DNA from: a delta proteobacterium MLS_D
GTDB taxonomy: Bacteria; Desulfobacterota; Syntrophia; Syntrophales; UBA2210
Direction of reading: 5' to 3'
Length of the DNA: 50,662 bases
Assembly: GCA_002030015.1 (NCBI GenBank)
Contig: LQBH01000024.1
Location: forward strand, 77,501 to 128,162
Below, piece after piece: positions 1 to 9,147 of the stretch (positions within the stretch are counted from its first letter, which is position 1; every line of letters begins with the position of its first letter). Under the pieces are notes generated by a model, which was not told the DNA's origin, ran no database searches, and worked only from the letters and a program-made list of their open reading frames with translations. Made by a program: the position numbers and the translations under genes.

Positions 1-342
1 ATCATTTTTGAAGCCGTCATGGAAATCGCGTCCCGCCATCGTCCCGACGCGATGGCCATTGAAGATATCTTTTACGGCAAAAACGTCAAAAGCATGATCC
101 GTCAGGGTTACGCCCGGGGAGTTGTTCTGCTCGCGGCTTCGCTGAACGATCTGCCCGTGTTCGAATATTCACCCCTGGAAGTCAAGCAGGCCGTCGTCGG
201 TTACGGAAGGGCCGAGAAGCACCAGGTACAGCGGATGGTGACGATGCTGCTCAACCTTTCCGAGTCTCCACCGCCCGACGCCTCCGACGCCCTTGCCGTG
301 GCCATATGCCACGCCCATTCCATGAGAAAGGACCAGGTTTAA
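1..342 (+). CDS. ruvC: Crossover junction endodeoxyribonuclease RuvC, C-terminal part (partial)
   Basis: This is the 3' part of the Holliday-junction resolvase; the start lies before the window, and the reading frame is open from base 1. The visible 113 residues carry family hallmarks: an 'AIEDIFYGKN' segment, the 'ARGVVLLAA' helix, 'YSPLEVKQAVVGYGRAEK' and a C-terminal 'DASDALAVAICHA' motif with the last acidic active-site residues. RuvC cuts four-way DNA junctions after branch migration by RuvAB. The stop codon is immediately followed by the ruvA ATG without a spacer, so the three ruv genes are almost certainly one transcript with coupled translation. Confidence 0.95.
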   Translation: MIFEAVMEIASRHRPDAMAIEDIFYGKNVKSMIRQGYARGVVLLAASLNDLPVFEYSPLEVKQAVVGYGRAEKHQVQRMVTMLLNLSESPPPDASDALAVAICHAHSMRKDQV

Positions 343-936
343 ATGATCGCGAGCCTCTGCGGCGTGCTCACCCGGAAATCGATACAATCGGTCATCATCG
401 ATGTCCACGGCGTCGGCTATGACGTGTTTGTCCCCCTGACAACGTTCTACCGCCTTCCCGAGATCGGCGACACCGTCTCCCTCATCATCCACACCCACGT
501 CAGGGAAGATGCGATCACCCTTTTCGGCTTTCTCACGAATGAAGAGAAAGCAATGTTCCAGTTGATCATAACCGTGTCGGGTATTGGTCCCCGCCTCGCC
601 GTAAATATACTCTCCGGCATTGCTTCGACGGAACTTTACGGAGCGATCATGACCGAAGATGTCGGCCGGCTGGTGTCGATTCCCGGTGTCGGCAGGAAAA
701 CGGCCGAACGATTGATCTTTGAATTGAAGGAGAAACTGGAGACGGCGGGCATCGATCACAGAAAATCTCTTGATGAAAGTGATACCATCGCCAGAGACGT
801 CCTTTCGGCCCTGGCGAATCTCGGCTATCGCGAGGCGGCGGCGAAAAAAGCCGTTGACCAGGCCCTGAAAGAGTGCAAAGATCACCCTGCTCTCGAATCG
901 GTGCTCACGGTCTCGCTCAAAATACTATCGAAATAA
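343..936 (+). CDS. ruvA: Holliday junction branch migration protein RuvA
   Basis: RuvA binds the four-way junction as a tetramer and loads the RuvB motor. The 197-residue length is normal. The N-terminal OB-fold begins 'MIASLCGVLTRKS' and contains 'DVHGVGYDVFVP'. Two helix-hairpin-helix motifs follow, 'VSGIGPRLAVNILS' (around residues 78-91) and 'SIPGVGRKTAERLIFEL' (around 112-128). A C-terminal three-helix domain that contacts RuvB ends in 'LTVSLKILSK'. The ATG abuts the ruvC stop codon, and ruvB follows after 15 bases, which supports a ruvCAB operon. Confidence 0.97.
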   Translation: MIASLCGVLTRKSIQSVIIDVHGVGYDVFVPLTTFYRLPEIGDTVSLIIHTHVREDAITLFGFLTNEEKAMFQLIITVSGIGPRLAVNILSGIASTELYGAIMTEDVGRLVSIPGVGRKTAERLIFELKEKLETAGIDHRKSLDESDTIARDVLSALANLGYREAAAKKAVDQALKECKDHPALESVLTVSLKILSK

Positions 937-951
937 CCGGAAGCATTCTCT

Positions 952-1974
952 ATGGATACGACTATCATTACTCCCCTGCAATCAGACGAGGAAAAGGGAT
1001 TTGAACATTCCATCCGGCCCCGGTTTTTGCGTGAATACGTGGGGCAGAAAACAATAAAGGAAAACCTCTCCATTTTCATCGAGGCCGCCCGCGGACGGAA
1101 CGAAGCCCTGGACCATGTTCTTCTGTACGGTCCACCGGGATTGGGGAAAACAACCCTCGCCCACATCATGGGGCAGGAAATGGGCGTCGAGATCAAGGTC
1201 ACGTCAGGCCCCGTGGTGGAACGTCCGGGCGACCTGGCGGCCATGCTGACGAACCTCAACGAACATGACATTCTCTTCATCGATGAGATTCACCGTCTTT
1301 CCCACGTCGTCGAAGAAGTGCTCTATCCGGCCATGGAGGATTACTACATCGACATCCTGATCGGCCAGGGTCCGTCGGCGCGGTCCGTGAAACTCGATAT
1401 TCCCCGCTTCACACTGGTCGGCGCCACCACGAGGGCGGGCCTCCTCACATCGCCGCTCCGGGATCGCTTCGGCATGACCTTCCGTCTCGAATTTTACGAC
1501 GAAGAGGATCTGACTACCATCATCACGCGGTCAGCCCGAATTCTCTCGATCGAAGTAGATGCTTCGGGCGCGCGGGAAATAGCCCGCCGCTCGCGAGGTA
1601 CGCCCCGAATAGCAAACCGGTTGCTGCGCCGGGTCCGCGATTTTGCCCAGGTTAAGGCGGACGGGCACATCACCGGCCCGGTCTCACGTGAGGCCCTGGA
1701 GATACTCGACGTGGACCATCGCGGTTTTGATCTCATGGACCGCACGATTCTGCTCGCGGTCATTGAAAAGTTCGACGGCGGTCCCGTGGGAATCGACAGC
1801 CTCGCCGCCGCTATCGGCGAGGAGAAAAACACGCTGGAAGATGTCTATGAACCCTTTCTCATACAGGAAGGGTTTCTGCACCGGACCGCCAGGGGACGGG
1901 TCGCCACGAAAAAGGCATACGATCATTTCGACATAATCTGGAAACGGGACGACCGGCAGGAACAACTGTTCTGA
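952..1974 (+). CDS. ruvB: Holliday junction branch migration ATPase RuvB
   Basis: This is the AAA+ hexameric motor that drives branch migration with RuvA. At 340 residues it has the usual length. It shows the RuvB N-terminal '[12 protein letters not shown]' segment, Walker A 'GPPGLGKTT' near residue 60, Walker B 'LFIDEIHRL' near 105, sensor 1 'LVGATTRAG', an arginine-finger region 'SPLRDRFG', and the C-terminal winged-helix domain ending in '[10 protein letters not shown]'. It is the last gene of the ruvCAB group; the next gene, lpxC, starts 239 bases downstream. The ribosome-binding site is weak (GGAAG). Confidence 0.97.
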   Translation: MDTTIITPLQSDEEKGFEHSIRPRFLREYVGQKTIKENLSIFIEAARGRNEALDHVLLYGPPGLGKTTLAHIMGQEMGVEIKVTSGPVVERPGDLAAMLTNLNEHDILFIDEIHRLSHVVEEVLYPAMEDYYIDILIGQGPSARSVKLDIPRFTLVGATTRAGLLTSPLRDRFGMTFRLEFYDEEDLTTIITRSARILSIEVDASGAREIARRSRGTPRIANRLLRRVRDFAQVKADGHITGPVSREALEILDVDHRGFDLMDRTILLAVIEKFDGGPVGIDSLAAAIGEEKNTLEDVYEPFLIQEGFLHRTARGRVATKKAYDHFDIIWKRDDRQEQLF

Positions 1975-2213
1975 AAACACGTGGGCGCGACAGCGAGAGA
2001 GAACGGCGCAGTTGCGGTACACCAGGGGGGCATGGTGTTGCAGAGGAAACACACCTGTGCCGCGATCTCCCCGATTTTGAGAGATGCGCAGAAAACATAC
2101 ATAGGTATATATCATAATATATCAATAACTTGCAGTATAACCAGGATATGGCATTATTGTTGCTTAACAATTATAACTGAACGCTGAACGGCAGAAATAA
2201 CCGGAGTTAATCA

Positions 2214-3128
2214 ATGCAAAAAACGCTGGCCCGCGACGTTACCTGCAGAAGCGTCGGGCTTCATTCAGGACGGAAAGTCCGCATGACCATACGGCCGGCC
2301 GCCGCTGATGAAGGCATAGTCTTCTGTAGATCGGACGTCGGCCGTGACAACATGATACAAGCCACGCCGTCGAATGTTTCCGATACGACGCTGGCAACCA
2401 CACTTGGATTGAACGGAACCCGTATTTCCACGGTGGAACATCTTCTTTCAGCCCTTTTCGGTCTCGGCATCGACAACGCCGTGGTTGAAACCGACTCGTT
2501 TGAAATTCCCATCATGGATGGAAGCTCCGAACCCTTTGTCGCACTCCTGAAAGAGGCGGGCCTGGAGGAACAGCACAGGGAAAAAAAGTGCCTCGTCATA
2601 ACAAAACCCCTTTCAGTGACCGACGGTATGGGAACAGTATCGCTCCATCCGTCGGCCCTGTTTGAAATAACCTGCCACATCGATTTCACCCATCCCGCCG
2701 TGGGGAAGCAATCACACCACCTTGTTTTTTCACATGACAGTTATGAGCGGACCATATCTCCGGCGCGCACCTTCGGATTTCTTCACGAGGTGGAATACTT
2801 ACAGGCGAAAGGCCTTGCCCTGGGCGGATCACTCAAGAACGCGATAGTCCTGAACGGCACGAAAGTAATCAACAAGGAAGGTCTGCGCTTTCCCGATGAA
2901 TTCGTGAAGCATAAGATTCTCGACGCCATCGGCGATATTTCTCTTCTGGGCGTTCCGATCCGGGGACACTTGGTGGCGCGCCGCTCCGGCCACAAGTTGA
3001 ATAACATGTTGCTCCGGACACTGTTGCAGCGACCGGATTGCTGGACGATGGAAACGTTGGAACCGGAGGTCGCCGCACAACCCTCGCAGGCCACGGTGGA
3101 AGAGGCCGCCGGGTCCGTCCAAGCCTAA
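2214..3128 (+). CDS. lpxC: UDP-3-O-acyl-N-acetylglucosamine deacetylase LpxC
   Basis: LpxC catalyses the committed, zinc-dependent step of lipid A synthesis in the cytoplasm. The 304-residue protein shows 'VGLHSGRKVRMTIRPA' at the N terminus, the zinc-binding 'STVEHLLSALFGLGIDN' helix (His near residue 79), and the second zinc and catalytic segment 'KHKILDAIGDISLLG' with the following 'RGHLVARRSGHKLN'. An alanine- and glutamate-rich tail of about 20 residues extends past the core. A GGAG ribosome-binding site lies 8 bases before ATG. A weak promoter-like pair (TTGCAG at 2130, CATTAT at 2152) lies in the AT-rich stretch upstream. Its presence implies an outer membrane. Confidence 0.96.
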   Translation: MQKTLARDVTCRSVGLHSGRKVRMTIRPAAADEGIVFCRSDVGRDNMIQATPSNVSDTTLATTLGLNGTRISTVEHLLSALFGLGIDNAVVETDSFEIPIMDGSSEPFVALLKEAGLEEQHREKKCLVITKPLSVTDGMGTVSLHPSALFEITCHIDFTHPAVGKQSHHLVFSHDSYERTISPARTFGFLHEVEYLQAKGLALGGSLKNAIVLNGTKVINKEGLRFPDEFVKHKILDAIGDISLLGVPIRGHLVARRSGHKLNNMLLRTLLQRPDCWTMETLEPEVAAQPSQATVEEAAGSVQA

Positions 3129-3325
3129 ATAATCCTTGCTTTTTTGAATCCCCTTTCCTAGTATCAATAGTTCTGTTACGGCATCCCCGATGGAAGCCCT
3201 TCGGCGGATTCCGTCAAACATCTCTCCCGTTCACAGGAGAACTCCGAAGCAGGAAAAACAGTGATTCTCATTCGTCGAGCGCCGGGGGCGGCACGGATAC
3301 AGGCAACGCGAATAATCGGTCGAGA

Positions 3326-3910
3326 ATGAACTCTACGATCAGAAAGATTTTTTTCTTACTCTTCCTCCTGGCAGCAGCCGTCTTTGCCGTTGAAGCGGCC
3401 CACGCAAACGCCCGACAGGCCAACATAACGGACGTCATCGTAACAAATTCAGAGGAAGATGTGATCGTCTACCTCAGCCTGGAGGATTGTTTTACCCCGG
3501 AAATGGAAAAGGCCGTTTTCGCGGGCATTACCACCACCTTCATTTTTACCATCGAACTTTACCTGCATCGGGGCGTCTGGTTCGACAAAAAGATTTCGTC
3601 CGTCGAAATCCGGCACTCCATGAAATACGACAACATCAAGCGGACGCTCTTCGTCTCCTACTCACACCGTGGCGCGCGAGGAGAACCCGAACAATTCACA
3701 GACTTTACCAAGGCCCAGCGGGCCATGACGGACCTGAACGGCGTGCCCGTGGCCGAACTGGCGGATCTCGACCGGAGTCGCCGATATTACGTGCGCATCA
3801 GGGCAAAACTCGACAAGGTTCCGTTACCGATGGACATCAGGAATACTATGCTTTTTTCGTCGTTATGGTATTTTGAAACGGACTGGGTCCGCCAGGATTT
3901 CGTATACTGA
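3326..3910 (+). CDS. Exported DUF4390 family protein
   Basis: This is a 194-residue protein of unknown function that I place in the DUF4390 family. The frame is open further upstream, but the ATG at 3326 is chosen because it opens a clear signal peptide: basic 'MNSTIRK', a hydrophobic 'IFFLLFLLAAAVFAV' core and an 'AHANA' cleavage region. The mature part has 'VIVTNSEEDVIVYLSLEDCFTPEMEKAV' and an Arg/Tyr-rich C-terminal half ('RRYYVRIRAKLDKVPLP'). It ends 6 bases before the ntrY-like kinase, an arrangement I know from related anaerobes, so it may act with that sensor in the periplasm. That partnership is inference. Confidence 0.8.
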   Translation: MNSTIRKIFFLLFLLAAAVFAVEAAHANARQANITDVIVTNSEEDVIVYLSLEDCFTPEMEKAVFAGITTTFIFTIELYLHRGVWFDKKISSVEIRHSMKYDNIKRTLFVSYSHRGARGEPEQFTDFTKAQRAMTDLNGVPVAELADLDRSRRYYVRIRAKLDKVPLPMDIRNTMLFSSLWYFETDWVRQDFVY

Positions 3911-3916
3911 CGTGAT

Positions 3917-6172
3917 ATGAAAATGGAATCGACATCACAAGACCCCAAAGAACGTGCCCGGCGCCGCAGGGAACGGGTTATCATTGTCGTCACCATCGTG
4001 GTCGTCGTCACCCTGACCCTGCTCGAGAGCCGACTCATCGGCACGGAAACGCCGCTTTCCTTCTCCGGCGAAGTCCTCATTTTCGGGCTTATCAACATCA
4101 ACCTGATCCTTATCATTCTGCTTATTTTCCTGATCATCAGGAACCTCGTCAAACTCATATTCGAGCGGCGGCGGGGCATTCTCGGATCCAAACTTCGGAC
4201 GAAGCTGGTGGCCGCTTTCGTCAGCCTTTCACTGATACCGACCGTCGTCCTGTTTCTGATTTCCATACAATTTCTCTCTTACAGCATCGACAACTGGTTC
4301 AACGTGAAAATCGGCAGGGCCCTCGACTCGTCTCTCGAAATCGGCCAGACCTACTACCAGGCATACAGCGAAAGCGCCGTTCACGCGGCCAGGGAATTGA
4401 GCCGGGAAATAACCGAGCGGAAACTATACGAACGCGACGTTGCCGACCGGCTGACTGAACTGCTGGAGCAGTACCAGGAGATCTTCAATATTGAGGCGGT
4501 CGAAATCGTTCTTGACAACCGGCAGGAACAGTTTTTTCTCCCTCATCCGGCTCACCCGGACCTCCATCCCCAGAAACTGGCGGCGCACATGGTGGACGAC
4601 GTATATCACGGCCGGGAACTTTCCAGTATACAGGCAGCCGGCGGGGGTGAGCTGATCACCGGTATCGTGCCCATCTATATAAATTTCGAACTGGAGGACG
4701 TGATCGGCATTGCTATGGCCGGCCACTTTATCACCGGTGACCTGGCCGAAAAACTGTCTCATATATCGAAGACTTCCGAAGAATACCGACAGTTCAATCT
4801 CCTGAAAAATCCCATCAAGTCGAGCTTCATCGTGACCCTTTTCATCGTCACCCTGCTGATTATTTTCTCGGCCACCTGGTTCGGGCTGTACCTTGCGAAG
4901 GGCATCACCATCCCGATTCAGGATCTCGCCGAGGCGACCAACGAGATATCCGAGGGCAATCTCGATTACCATATCGACGTGCTCGCCGACGACGAGATCG
5001 GAGTACTTGTCGATTCCTTCAACCGCATGACGAAAGACTTGAAAAAAAGCAGTGACGAACTCAAAAAAGCCAATATTCACCTTGACGAGCGCCGGCATTA
5101 CATGGAAACAGTGCTTCGCAATGTCTCGGCCGGCGTCATATCCCTTGATCGAAACGGCGTCATCACCACCGTCAACCGGGCCGCCGAAACCATGCTCGGA
5201 ATTAAAACCTCGAAAGTACTTAATAAGCCCTTTGAAACGGTGTTGAAAGCCGAGCACAAGAGCATGGTTTCCGAATTTCTAACAGAACTGCGGCAGAGCG
5301 GCGAAGATTTTCTTGAAAAGCAGGCCCAGCTCATGCTGCAGGACAAGGTGCTGACCGTTCTCATATCCACGACTATTCTGCGGGACGACGGCGACAACTA
5401 CATGGGCATGGTGGTTGTTTTCGAAGATATCTCGCAGCTTCAGAAGGCCGAGCGGATAGCCGCATGGCGGGAAGTGGCCCGGCGGATCGCTCACGAAATA
5501 AAAAATCCGCTGACGCCGGTTAAGCTTTCGGCGGAGCGCCTGCAGAAAAGATACGGCAACAAGATGGAAGGAAGCGAACGGGACGTTTTCCGGGAATGTA
5601 CCGGGGCCATTGTGAATCAGGTCGACATTCTCAAAAATCTCGTGGATGAATTTTCGAAATTCGCGCGGCTGCCCCTTTCAAACCCCGTGCCCAACGACAT
5701 GAACGAGGTTATCGAGGAGCCTTTCCTTCTCTTCCAGGACGCTCACAAGGATATCGATTTTGTTTTCACCCGGCAGCCGGGGCTTCCCCCTGTCATGGTC
5801 GATGCCGAACAGATCAGGCGGGTCATGGTAAACCTCCTGGACAACGCCGTATCGGCCGTCGCCTCGGAGGACGGAAGGAAAAAAATCGAGGTTGCCACGA
5901 TGCAGAGTCCGGACGGCAAACGGGTTCGCGTCGAGGTCAGCGACAACGGCGCGGGCATCGAACCCAAAGACAGGATGAAACTGTTCGAACCCTATTTTTC
6001 AACGAAAAAATCCGGCATGGGACTGGGACTCACCATCGTCAGCTCAATCGTGAACGACCACGACGGCACGGTGGGAATAAAAGACAATCACCCCCGGGGA
6101 ACAACGGTTTATTTTGACATTCCCGGCACAGAGGATTGGAAGCATGAGCAAATCAATACTGATCGTCGATGA
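3917..6172 (+). CDS. NtrY-like membrane sensor histidine kinase
   Basis: This 751-residue sensor kinase has three N-terminal membrane segments (about residues 22-40, 54-77 and 97-120), an extracytoplasmic sensing region, a fourth membrane segment (about 303-327), a HAMP linker, a PAS domain (around 395-505) containing 'NRNGVITTVNRAAE'-like sequence, a HisKA domain with phospho-acceptor His526 in 'RRIAHEIKNPLTP', and a HATPase domain with an N box 'VNLLDNAVSAV' and G boxes 'DNGAGIEP' and 'GMGLGLTIVSS'. This order is typical of NtrY. Its end overlaps the start of the response regulator by 29 bases, so the two form a cognate pair. The signal sensed is unknown. Confidence 0.92.
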   Translation: MKMESTSQDPKERARRRRERVIIVVTIVVVVTLTLLESRLIGTETPLSFSGEVLIFGLININLILIILLIFLIIRNLVKLIFERRRGILGSKLRTKLVAAFVSLSLIPTVVLFLISIQFLSYSIDNWFNVKIGRALDSSLEIGQTYYQAYSESAVHAARELSREITERKLYERDVADRLTELLEQYQEIFNIEAVEIVLDNRQEQFFLPHPAHPDLHPQKLAAHMVDDVYHGRELSSIQAAGGGELITGIVPIYINFELEDVIGIAMAGHFITGDLAEKLSHISKTSEEYRQFNLLKNPIKSSFIVTLFIVTLLIIFSATWFGLYLAKGITIPIQDLAEATNEISEGNLDYHIDVLADDEIGVLVDSFNRMTKDLKKSSDELKKANIHLDERRHYMETVLRNVSAGVISLDRNGVITTVNRAAETMLGIKTSKVLNKPFETVLKAEHKSMVSEFLTELRQSGEDFLEKQAQLMLQDKVLTVLISTTILRDDGDNYMGMVVVFEDISQLQKAERIAAWREVARRIAHEIKNPLTPVKLSAERLQKRYGNKMEGSERDVFRECTGAIVNQVDILKNLVDEFSKFARLPLSNPVPNDMNEVIEEPFLLFQDAHKDIDFVFTRQPGLPPVMVDAEQIRRVMVNLLDNAVSAVASEDGRKKIEVATMQSPDGKRVRVEVSDNGAGIEPKDRMKLFEPYFSTKKSGMGLGLTIVSSIVNDHDGTVGIKDNHPRGTTVYFDIPGTEDWKHEQINTDRR

Positions 6173-7538
6173 CGAAGAAAGCATCCTTCAATCGCTGACC
6201 GGAATCCTGCAAGACGAGGGATACGACGTGATTACGGCGGAAAGCGGCGAGGCCTGTCTTTCCCTCATCGAACAGGAGCTGCCCGATCTGGTGCTGCTCG
6301 ATATATGGCTTCCGGGAATTGACGGTCTCGAAACACTGGAACAGATTAAATCGAGACAGGCTGACATTCCCGTGGTCATTATTTCCGGCCACGGCACGGT
6401 CGAATCGGCTGTAAGGGCCACGAAGCTTGGCGCTTTCGATTTCATAGAAAAACCCCTCTCGCTGGAAAAGGTCGTGCTCGTCGTAAATCACGCGATCGAG
6501 CAGACCAAGCTTCAGGAGGAAAACCGGCTTCTGAAAGAACGGTATCGCCAGGATTACGAATTGCACGGCGAAAGCGCTGTGATACGGGATCTGAAAGAAA
6601 TGATCGAGATCATCGCCCCCACCAACGCCTGGATACTGATCATGGGAGAAAACGGCACCGGCAAGGAACTCGTGGCCCGTTCCATTCACACGAACAGTCG
6701 CAGGGCCGGAAATCCCTTTGTCGAAGTGAACTGCGCGGCCATACCGGAAGAGCTCATCGAAAGCGAGCTGTTCGGCCACGAAAAAGGCGCCTTCACGGGC
6801 GCCACGACGAAGAAACGGGGCAAATTCGACATGGCCAACGAGGGAACGCTCTTTCTCGACGAAGTAGCCGACATGAGCCTCAAGGCCCAGGCAAAAATCC
6901 TCAGGATTCTTCAGGAAAAAAGGTTTCAGCGGGTAGGTGGCACGAAGATCATCGAGACGGACGTGCGCGTTCTGGCGGCCACCAACAAGGACCTGGAACA
7001 GGAAATGGAGGCGGGTCGGTTCCGCCAGGACCTCTTTTATCGTCTCAACGTGATTCCGCTGTTCGTCCCTCCCCTCCGTGACAGGAAAGAAGATATCCCC
7101 CTTCTGGCGGAACATTTTATCAGCGAGTTCGCCGCCAAGGAGGGAAAATCACTGACGGGTATCGAAGACGAGGCCCTTGAGCTGCTCATGAGCCACAACT
7201 GGCCGGGTAACGTCAGGGAACTGAAGAATATCATCGAGCGGATCGTAATCATGTGCCGCGGCGAAACCATCACCGCCGCCGACATACCGCCGCTCCCGAG
7301 CAGCGCCGACCCCGCGAAGGAACCGCCGGGCATGTCCGGCGCCGCCTTTTCGGACACATTCCGGAAAGCAAAAAAGCTGTTCGAAAAGGCCTACATCACC
7401 CGCAAGCTTTCAGAACACGACTGGAATATCTCGAAGACGGCGGCGGCGATCGGACTCGAGCGGAGCAACCTGCACCGTAAAATCAAGTACTACGGCCTTG
7501 ATGAAGAGAAAGAAAAGAAAGACGCCTCGACGACATAA
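6144..7538 (+). CDS. NtrX-like sigma54-dependent response regulator
   Basis: This is a 464-residue transcriptional activator of the NtrC/NtrX class. The ATG at 6144 is preferred over an in-frame ATG 30 bases upstream because it has a GAGGA ribosome-binding site and begins directly at the receiver ('MSKSILIVDDEES'). The receiver phospho-acceptor is Asp53 in 'LVLLDIWLPG'. The AAA+ domain has Walker A 'GENGTGKE', the sigma54-contacting 'GAFTGA' loop, and Walker B 'GTLFLDEV'. A Fis-type helix-turn-helix ('ISKTAAAIGLERSNLHRKI') closes the protein. It overlaps the kinase gene by 29 bases. Target genes are not evident; I saw no clear sigma54 promoter in the window. Confidence 0.93.
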   Translation: MSKSILIVDDEESILQSLTGILQDEGYDVITAESGEACLSLIEQELPDLVLLDIWLPGIDGLETLEQIKSRQADIPVVIISGHGTVESAVRATKLGAFDFIEKPLSLEKVVLVVNHAIEQTKLQEENRLLKERYRQDYELHGESAVIRDLKEMIEIIAPTNAWILIMGENGTGKELVARSIHTNSRRAGNPFVEVNCAAIPEELIESELFGHEKGAFTGATTKKRGKFDMANEGTLFLDEVADMSLKAQAKILRILQEKRFQRVGGTKIIETDVRVLAATNKDLEQEMEAGRFRQDLFYRLNVIPLFVPPLRDRKEDIPLLAEHFISEFAAKEGKSLTGIEDEALELLMSHNWPGNVRELKNIIERIVIMCRGETITAADIPPLPSSADPAKEPPGMSGAAFSDTFRKAKKLFEKAYITRKLSEHDWNISKTAAAIGLERSNLHRKIKYYGLDEEKEKKDASTT

Positions 7539-7562
7539 TAACCGCCAGAATCCGCCCGCACC

Positions 7563-7585
7563 GATCGTAACCGGCTGTTACGGTC
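7563..7585. terminator. Hairpin between convergent genes, possible bidirectional terminator
   Basis: A 9-base-pair stem (GATCGTAAC with GTTACGGTC, one G-U pair) closes a 5-base loop between the 3' ends of the NtrX-like gene and the minus-strand lipoprotein gene. It has no run of T on either side, so termination is only suggested by its position. Confidence 0.35.
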
Positions 7586-7610
7586 AGTAGCGGACAATCC
7601 CGGGCAAAGG

Positions 7611-8012
7611 CTAGGAAAGATTGGCGGCAATCTTGTCGTGTATCCGCTGCGAAGCGGTTCTGTTGCCAAGCACACCCACACGTACCGAGACGTTGGTCAA
7701 GTCTTTCGACTTGTACTGCACGGAGATACGCACACGCTCGTTGTCAATAAGCGCCTCTATCCGCGCATTACCGATTTCCTTGCTGGGAACGACATCAATG
7801 GCCTGCATATCAGCCACGACCCGTTCACAGGCAGCCCACACTTCCTCAAACGAATTCGGGTAATCGGTTTTCAGCTCACCCTGAACGTACACGTAAGTAC
7901 CCGCTCCCGCCGTTACGGCGGCGCCCCCCACGATAAGAGGCGCACAACCCGCGAGACATAGTGTAAAGCCGATCGCTGCAAATATGCAGGAATTTTTCAA
8001 GCGTTCTACCAT
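7611..8012 (-). CDS. Small DUF3568-type lipoprotein
   Basis: This is a 133-residue predicted lipoprotein. The frame is open further upstream, but the ATG at 8012 is chosen because AAGGAG lies 7 bases before it and it opens a type II signal peptide ('FAAIGFTLCLAGC', lipobox LAGC). After the lipidated Cys comes a glycine/alanine segment ('LIVGGAAVTAGAGTYVYVQGEL') and then the conserved-looking 'YPNSFEEVWAACERVVADM' and 'RISVQYKSKDLTNVSVRVGVLGNR' blocks. These match my recollection of DUF3568, a family without assigned function. It is convergent with the NtrX-like gene and divergent from the M23 peptidase. Confidence 0.85.
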   Translation of the reverse strand: MVERLKNSCIFAAIGFTLCLAGCAPLIVGGAAVTAGAGTYVYVQGELKTDYPNSFEEVWAACERVVADMQAIDVVPSKEIGNARIEALIDNERVRISVQYKSKDLTNVSVRVGVLGNRTASQRIHDKIAANLS

Positions 8013-8170
8013 GGCATGCTCCTTATGTACCGCGGTGTGCTCCGCGGAAGTACGATTCCCGCGGAATATAATTGAAAATCCATAATTTGTCCATATATTT
8101 GTGATTTTTTGTTGCGCTTCGGAGGGCTTCCCCGTTAGGATTTCCACATTATCCGCGAGAGGTTTGTCAG

Positions 8171-9082
8171 ATGACGTCCGTTCTTCGACGAACATTTTTC
8201 ATGTTTCTGGCAGGTTTATTTCTTCTGCCGGTTCCGTGTCACGGTGGAGACAGCTTCGAATTCCGGGCAGAAACCAAACGGGGCCCGGTACTGCTTCAAT
8301 CGTTCTGCCGCTGTCCCGTCGAGGGAGAGGCGGTCATGCTGCGCCTCGAAGCCCCGCCTTTCAAAACCGCCGGCGCCGTATTCAACGGCAGGAACCATTC
8401 CTTTACCGCCACGGGTGAAGGAAAATATTATTTTACGCTGATACCGATTGAACTGGACACGCCCCCAGGCAATCACGAGATCCGTCTCGAGATTGTTTTC
8501 CCCGATGATTCCAGGCTTGACGCACCGGTTTCACTCGCCGTCCTCGAGGGAACCTTTCCGTCTTCCAAAATCAGCGTGGAATCCTGTTTCACCGATCCCT
8601 CCCCTGACGAACTTCGCCGCATCGAGGAGGAACGGACCCTTGTTACCGGAATCTATAGAAATCGCCGGAGCGAGTGGCTTGGCAACGGCTCCTTTATCAG
8701 ACCCCTGGACGGCGCCGTAACAAGTCCCTTCGGCGTCAGAAGGCTGTTCAACGGCGAAATCCGGTCGCGTCATCGCGGCGTCGATCTCAGGGCTCCCGAG
8801 AGAACACCTGTACAGGCGGTAAACAGCGGCGTCGTCGTTCTCGCCCGTTCCCTGTTCTTCGCCGGTGGCACCGTTATCATCGATCACGGCGCCGACCTGT
8901 TCACTCTGTACTGTCACTTGTCTGAAATTGCGGTGAACGAAGGGGACCACGTGGGCAAGGGAACAGTGATCGGCAGAGTCGGCGCCACGGGCAGGGTCAC
9001 GGGACCCCACCTTCACTGGGGAACCCGGCTCGCGTCTGTTTTCGTGGACCCGACGTCGATACTGCATCTCCCCTTCGATTAA
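8171..9082 (+). CDS. Exported M23 family metallopeptidase (LytM-like)
   Basis: This is a 303-residue putative cell-wall hydrolase or hydrolase activator. An N-terminal signal peptide ('FFMFLAGLFLLPVPCHG') is followed by an immunoglobulin-like region to about residue 120 and a C-terminal LytM/M23 domain. Zinc-site residues are present: 'RHRGVDLRAP' supplies His and Asp, and 'GPHLHWGTR' supplies the catalytic and metal histidines; 'GNTVIIDHG'-type sequence appears as 'GGTVIIDHGADLFTLYCHLS'. Because the catalytic residues are intact it is likely an active endopeptidase cleaving peptidoglycan cross-bridges in the periplasm. It is transcribed away from the neighbouring lipoprotein from a 158-base shared upstream region. 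Confidence 0.9.
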   Translation: MTSVLRRTFFMFLAGLFLLPVPCHGGDSFEFRAETKRGPVLLQSFCRCPVEGEAVMLRLEAPPFKTAGAVFNGRNHSFTATGEGKYYFTLIPIELDTPPGNHEIRLEIVFPDDSRLDAPVSLAVLEGTFPSSKISVESCFTDPSPDELRRIEEERTLVTGIYRNRRSEWLGNGSFIRPLDGAVTSPFGVRRLFNGEIRSRHRGVDLRAPERTPVQAVNSGVVVLARSLFFAGGTVIIDHGADLFTLYCHLSEIAVNEGDHVGKGTVIGRVGATGRVTGPHLHWGTRLASVFVDPTSILHLPFD

Positions 9083-9147
9083 AGGACATCGCGCCTCCTT
9101 CCGGTGCCGGAACGGGGGAACGATCAATCAACGGTCTTTTTCGGAAA